In this document: positions 62,067 through 64,000 of the stretch, in pieces
How the letters are laid out: every line of letters begins with the position of its first letter
Position numbering within the stretch: the first letter of the stretch is position 1
Assembly (NCBI RefSeq): GCF_022965805.1
Contig: NC_133116.1
Span: 6,076,001-6,140,000 of the forward strand
Direction of reading: 5' to 3'
DNA: 64,000 nt
Source: Primulina eburnea
Taxonomy: Eukaryota; Streptophyta; Magnoliopsida; Lamiales; Gesneriaceae
The notes under the pieces: model-generated
Databases searched by the model: none
Told to the model about the DNA's origin: nothing
The model's input: only the letters and a program-made list of their open reading frames with translations
Position numbers and translations under genes: made by a program

Positions 62067-64000
62067 TCAAAAGAGCTCTGGATGCTCCGCACGCATACGA
62101 CTTTCTAACTCCCAAGTGGCTTCTTCAGTGCCTCTGCGCTGCCACTGAACTAAGACAAGAGGAATGATCTTATTCCGCAATACCTTGTCTTTGCGATCGA
62201 GAATCCGCACTGGTCGTTCCACGTAAGACAAATCTGAATTTAGTTGAACTTCAGAGGGATGCAAAATGTGAGACTCATCTGCTACGTATCGTCTCAACAA
62301 AGATACGTGGAATACATCATGAATACTTGATAGGTACGGCGGCAATGCAAGTCTGTAAGCCAAATCTCCCACGCTTTCCAATATTTCAAATGGACCAATA
62401 AATCTCGGAGACAGCTTACCCTTGAGACCAAATCTCAAAATCCTGCGAAAAGGCGAAACTCGGAGAAACACTTTCTCACCTGGCTGAAAATAAAGAGGTC
62501 GCCGCTTGGTGTTCGCATAACTAGCCTGTCGATCCTGAGCGATCTTAATCCGTTTCTTGATTACTGCAACCTTATCAATAGCCTGCTGGACTAACTCCGG
62601 TCCCTCAACATGTCGTTCCCCAACTTCATCCCAAAATAATGGAGTACGACAACGTCGCCCATACAACGCCTCAAATGGTGCCATACCAATACTACGATGG
62701 TAGCTGTTGTTGTACGCGAACTCAATCAAAGGCAAATGATCCTGCCAAGCGGTTCCGAAATCCATCACACAAGCTCGCATCATATCCTCAAGTGTACGGA
62801 TAGTCCTCTCCGTCTGACCGTCGGTCTCTGGATGATAAGCTGTACTTAAACTTAGGGACGTACCCAATACCGCCTGGAAACTACCCCAAAATCGTGAGGT
62901 AAAACGAGGATCCCTGTCACTGACAATACTAACTGGCACCCCATGCAAACGTACAATCTCTTGAATGTACAATCGAGCCATACGATCGAAAGTGAAATCA
63001 CGGTTATATGGCAGAAAATGAGCAGACTTGGTGAGTCGATCCACCACTACCCAAATAGCATCACTATTCCTCGAAGACAATGGTAAGTGAGTAATGAAGT
63101 CCATCGCAATATGCTCCCACTTCCATTCGGGAATAGGTAAGTTCAACAATAATCCTCCCGGTCGACGGTGCTCTGCCTTAACCTGCTGACAAACAAGACA
63201 CTTGGAAACAAACTGATAAACACTGCGCTTCATCCCTTTCCACCAAAATCGTGTCCTCAAATCTTTATACATCTTGTTGCTTCCTGGATGGACACTCAAC
63301 TTGCTTCGATGAGCCTGAGCCAAGATCTCTTCCCTCAAAGTATCATCCTCTGGTACCACAACCCGATTAGACAAACACAGAAGACCATTAGACTGATAAT
63401 GGAAATTGCTATCTCCACCAGCCAACCGAGCTAATCTCTGAGTCTTGAGATCAGACATCTGAGCATCTCGAATCCGAGCGAACAAAGCTGGCTCAGATAG
63501 AATGGTAGCAACACGAATGCTCTCCATACCTTTCCGATGTTTGAAATTAAATCCCAATGAACAACAATCATGGATAGTACTAATCATAACACTGGTCTGA
63601 AGTGCAGAGGCTCTCACCTTGCGACTAAGAGCATCGGCTGTGAGATTCGCAGAACCTGGATGGTATTTGATCTCGCAGTCATAATCTTTAAGTAGATCCA
63701 TCCAACGACGTTGTCTCATGTTCAACTCAGCCTGAGTGAACAGATACTTCAGACTCTTATGATCAGTGAAAATTTCAAACTTAACCCCGTACAAGTAATG
63801 ACGCCAGATCTTTAGCGCAAACACAATAGCAGCTAATTCTAGATCATGAATAGGGTACTTCTCCTCGTGAGGTTTTAACTGCCTGGATGCGTAAGCGATC
63901 ACATGACCATTCTGCGTCAACACACACCCTAAGCCTTGAAAAGAAGCATCGGTGTAAACACTGAAACCATCAGATCCTGACGGTAACGCCAAAACAGGTG
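62067..64000 (-). CDS. pol: Pol polyprotein, RNase H-integrase-chromodomain part (5' end outside window)
   Basis: The frame is open to the window edge (about 644 codons visible). In order: RNase H ([28 protein letters not shown]), integrase HHCC ([17 protein letters not shown]), DDE core ([38 protein letters not shown]), the GPF/GPY-type module ([19 protein letters not shown]) and a C-terminal chromodomain ([17 protein letters not shown]) ending HPELF. No stop or frameshift is seen. Chromodomains guide integration to marked chromatin. The motif style is that of the Tekay/Del clade, an inference. Confidence 0.92.
   Translation of the reverse strand, partial: PVLALPSGSDGFSVYTDASFQGLGCVLTQNGHVIAYASRQLKPHEEKYPIHDLELAAIVFALKIWRHYLYGVKFEIFTDHKSLKYLFTQAELNMRQRRWMDLLKDYDCEIKYHPGSANLTADALSRKVRASALQTSVMISTIHDCCSLGFNFKHRKGMESIRVATILSEPALFARIRDAQMSDLKTQRLARLAGGDSNFHYQSNGLLCLSNRVVVPEDDTLREEILAQAHRSKLSVHPGSNKMYKDLRTRFWWKGMKRSVYQFVSKCLVCQQVKAEHRRPGGLLLNLPIPEWKWEHIAMDFITHLPLSSRNSDAIWVVVDRLTKSAHFLPYNRDFTFDRMARLYIQEIVRLHGVPVSIVSDRDPRFTSRFWGSFQAVLGTSLSLSTAYHPETDGQTERTIRTLEDMMRACVMDFGTAWQDHLPLIEFAYNNSYHRSIGMAPFEALYGRRCRTPLFWDEVGERHVEGPELVQQAIDKVAVIKKRIKIAQDRQASYANTKRRPLYFQPGEKVFLRVSPFRRILRFGLKGKLSPRFIGPFEILESVGDLAYRLALPPYLSSIHDVFHVSLLRRYVADESHILHPSEVQLNSDLSYVERPVRILDRKDKVLRNKIIPLVLVQWQRRGTEEATWELESRMRAEHPELF

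Larger units (their letters stand above)
60459..64000 (-). mobile_element. Ty3/gypsy element (Tekay-like chromovirus), minus orientation, runs off the window
   Basis: The LTR at 60459-61901 (1443 bp) reads TGTAGTGACC...CTACTACA on the plus strand. It is the reverse complement of the LTR family seen at 29293 and 31085. Next come a purine tract on the minus strand and a long pol frame to the window edge. It entered the copia element at 60458/60459; the first flank of the target duplication would be CAACG. The other LTR is outside. Confidence 0.9.

Overview
This is nuclear DNA from a flowering plant, most likely a eudicot. Genes have many short exons with GT-AG introns, intergenic DNA is very AT-rich, and more than a third of the window is transposable elements. 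The gene set (starch dikinase, photorespiratory and auxin-pathway aminotransferases, a neprosin protein, a SIAMESE-type inhibitor) is typical of land plants. The order within asterids cannot be fixed by reading alone.

Layout. 1-453: 3' end of a GH5 cellulase-like gene (+). 2.2-6.2 kb: repeats, two 182-bp MITEs and a 2.16-kb solo LTR holding two unusual short-palindrome arrays. 7.2-7.5 kb: SMR cyclin-kinase inhibitor (-). 8.5-12.4 kb: 13-exon peroxisomal glutamate:glyoxylate aminotransferase (-), with a Harbinger-like element carrying an AT-hook ORF in intron 11. 13.5-15.4 kb: MITEs and a SINE. 16.0-18.2 kb: 5-exon TAA1/TAR-type tryptophan aminotransferase (-). 19.8-24.5 kb: complete gag-only LTR retrotransposon with a large tandem hairpin array. 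27.2-33.7 kb: 7-exon neprosin gene (-), whose intron 3 holds a MITE split by a 3.2-kb LTR element. 34-41 kb: AT-rich repeats with two abutting Harbinger-like elements. 41.5-57.2 kb: 33-exon alpha-glucan water dikinase GWD1 (-), with an intact chromovirus-type Ty3 element in intron 28. 58.7-60.5 kb: copia fragment broken by a Ty3 element (-) that runs off the window.

The host genes are not an operon or cluster and each acts independently. GWD1 phosphorylates plastid starch. The GGT-type enzyme works in photorespiration in peroxisomes. The TAR enzyme makes indole-3-pyruvate for auxin. SMR restrains the cell cycle. Exon structures were built by hand from splice sites, reading phase and known family sequence. 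All phases close except one: GWD exon 3 needs either one extra base or an acceptor 14 bp downstream.

The most unusual signal is that three different LTR families here (solo LTR, gag-only element, and the 1.43-kb LTR family) each carry an array of short inverted repeats. In these, both arms often change together while the loop or frame stays constant.
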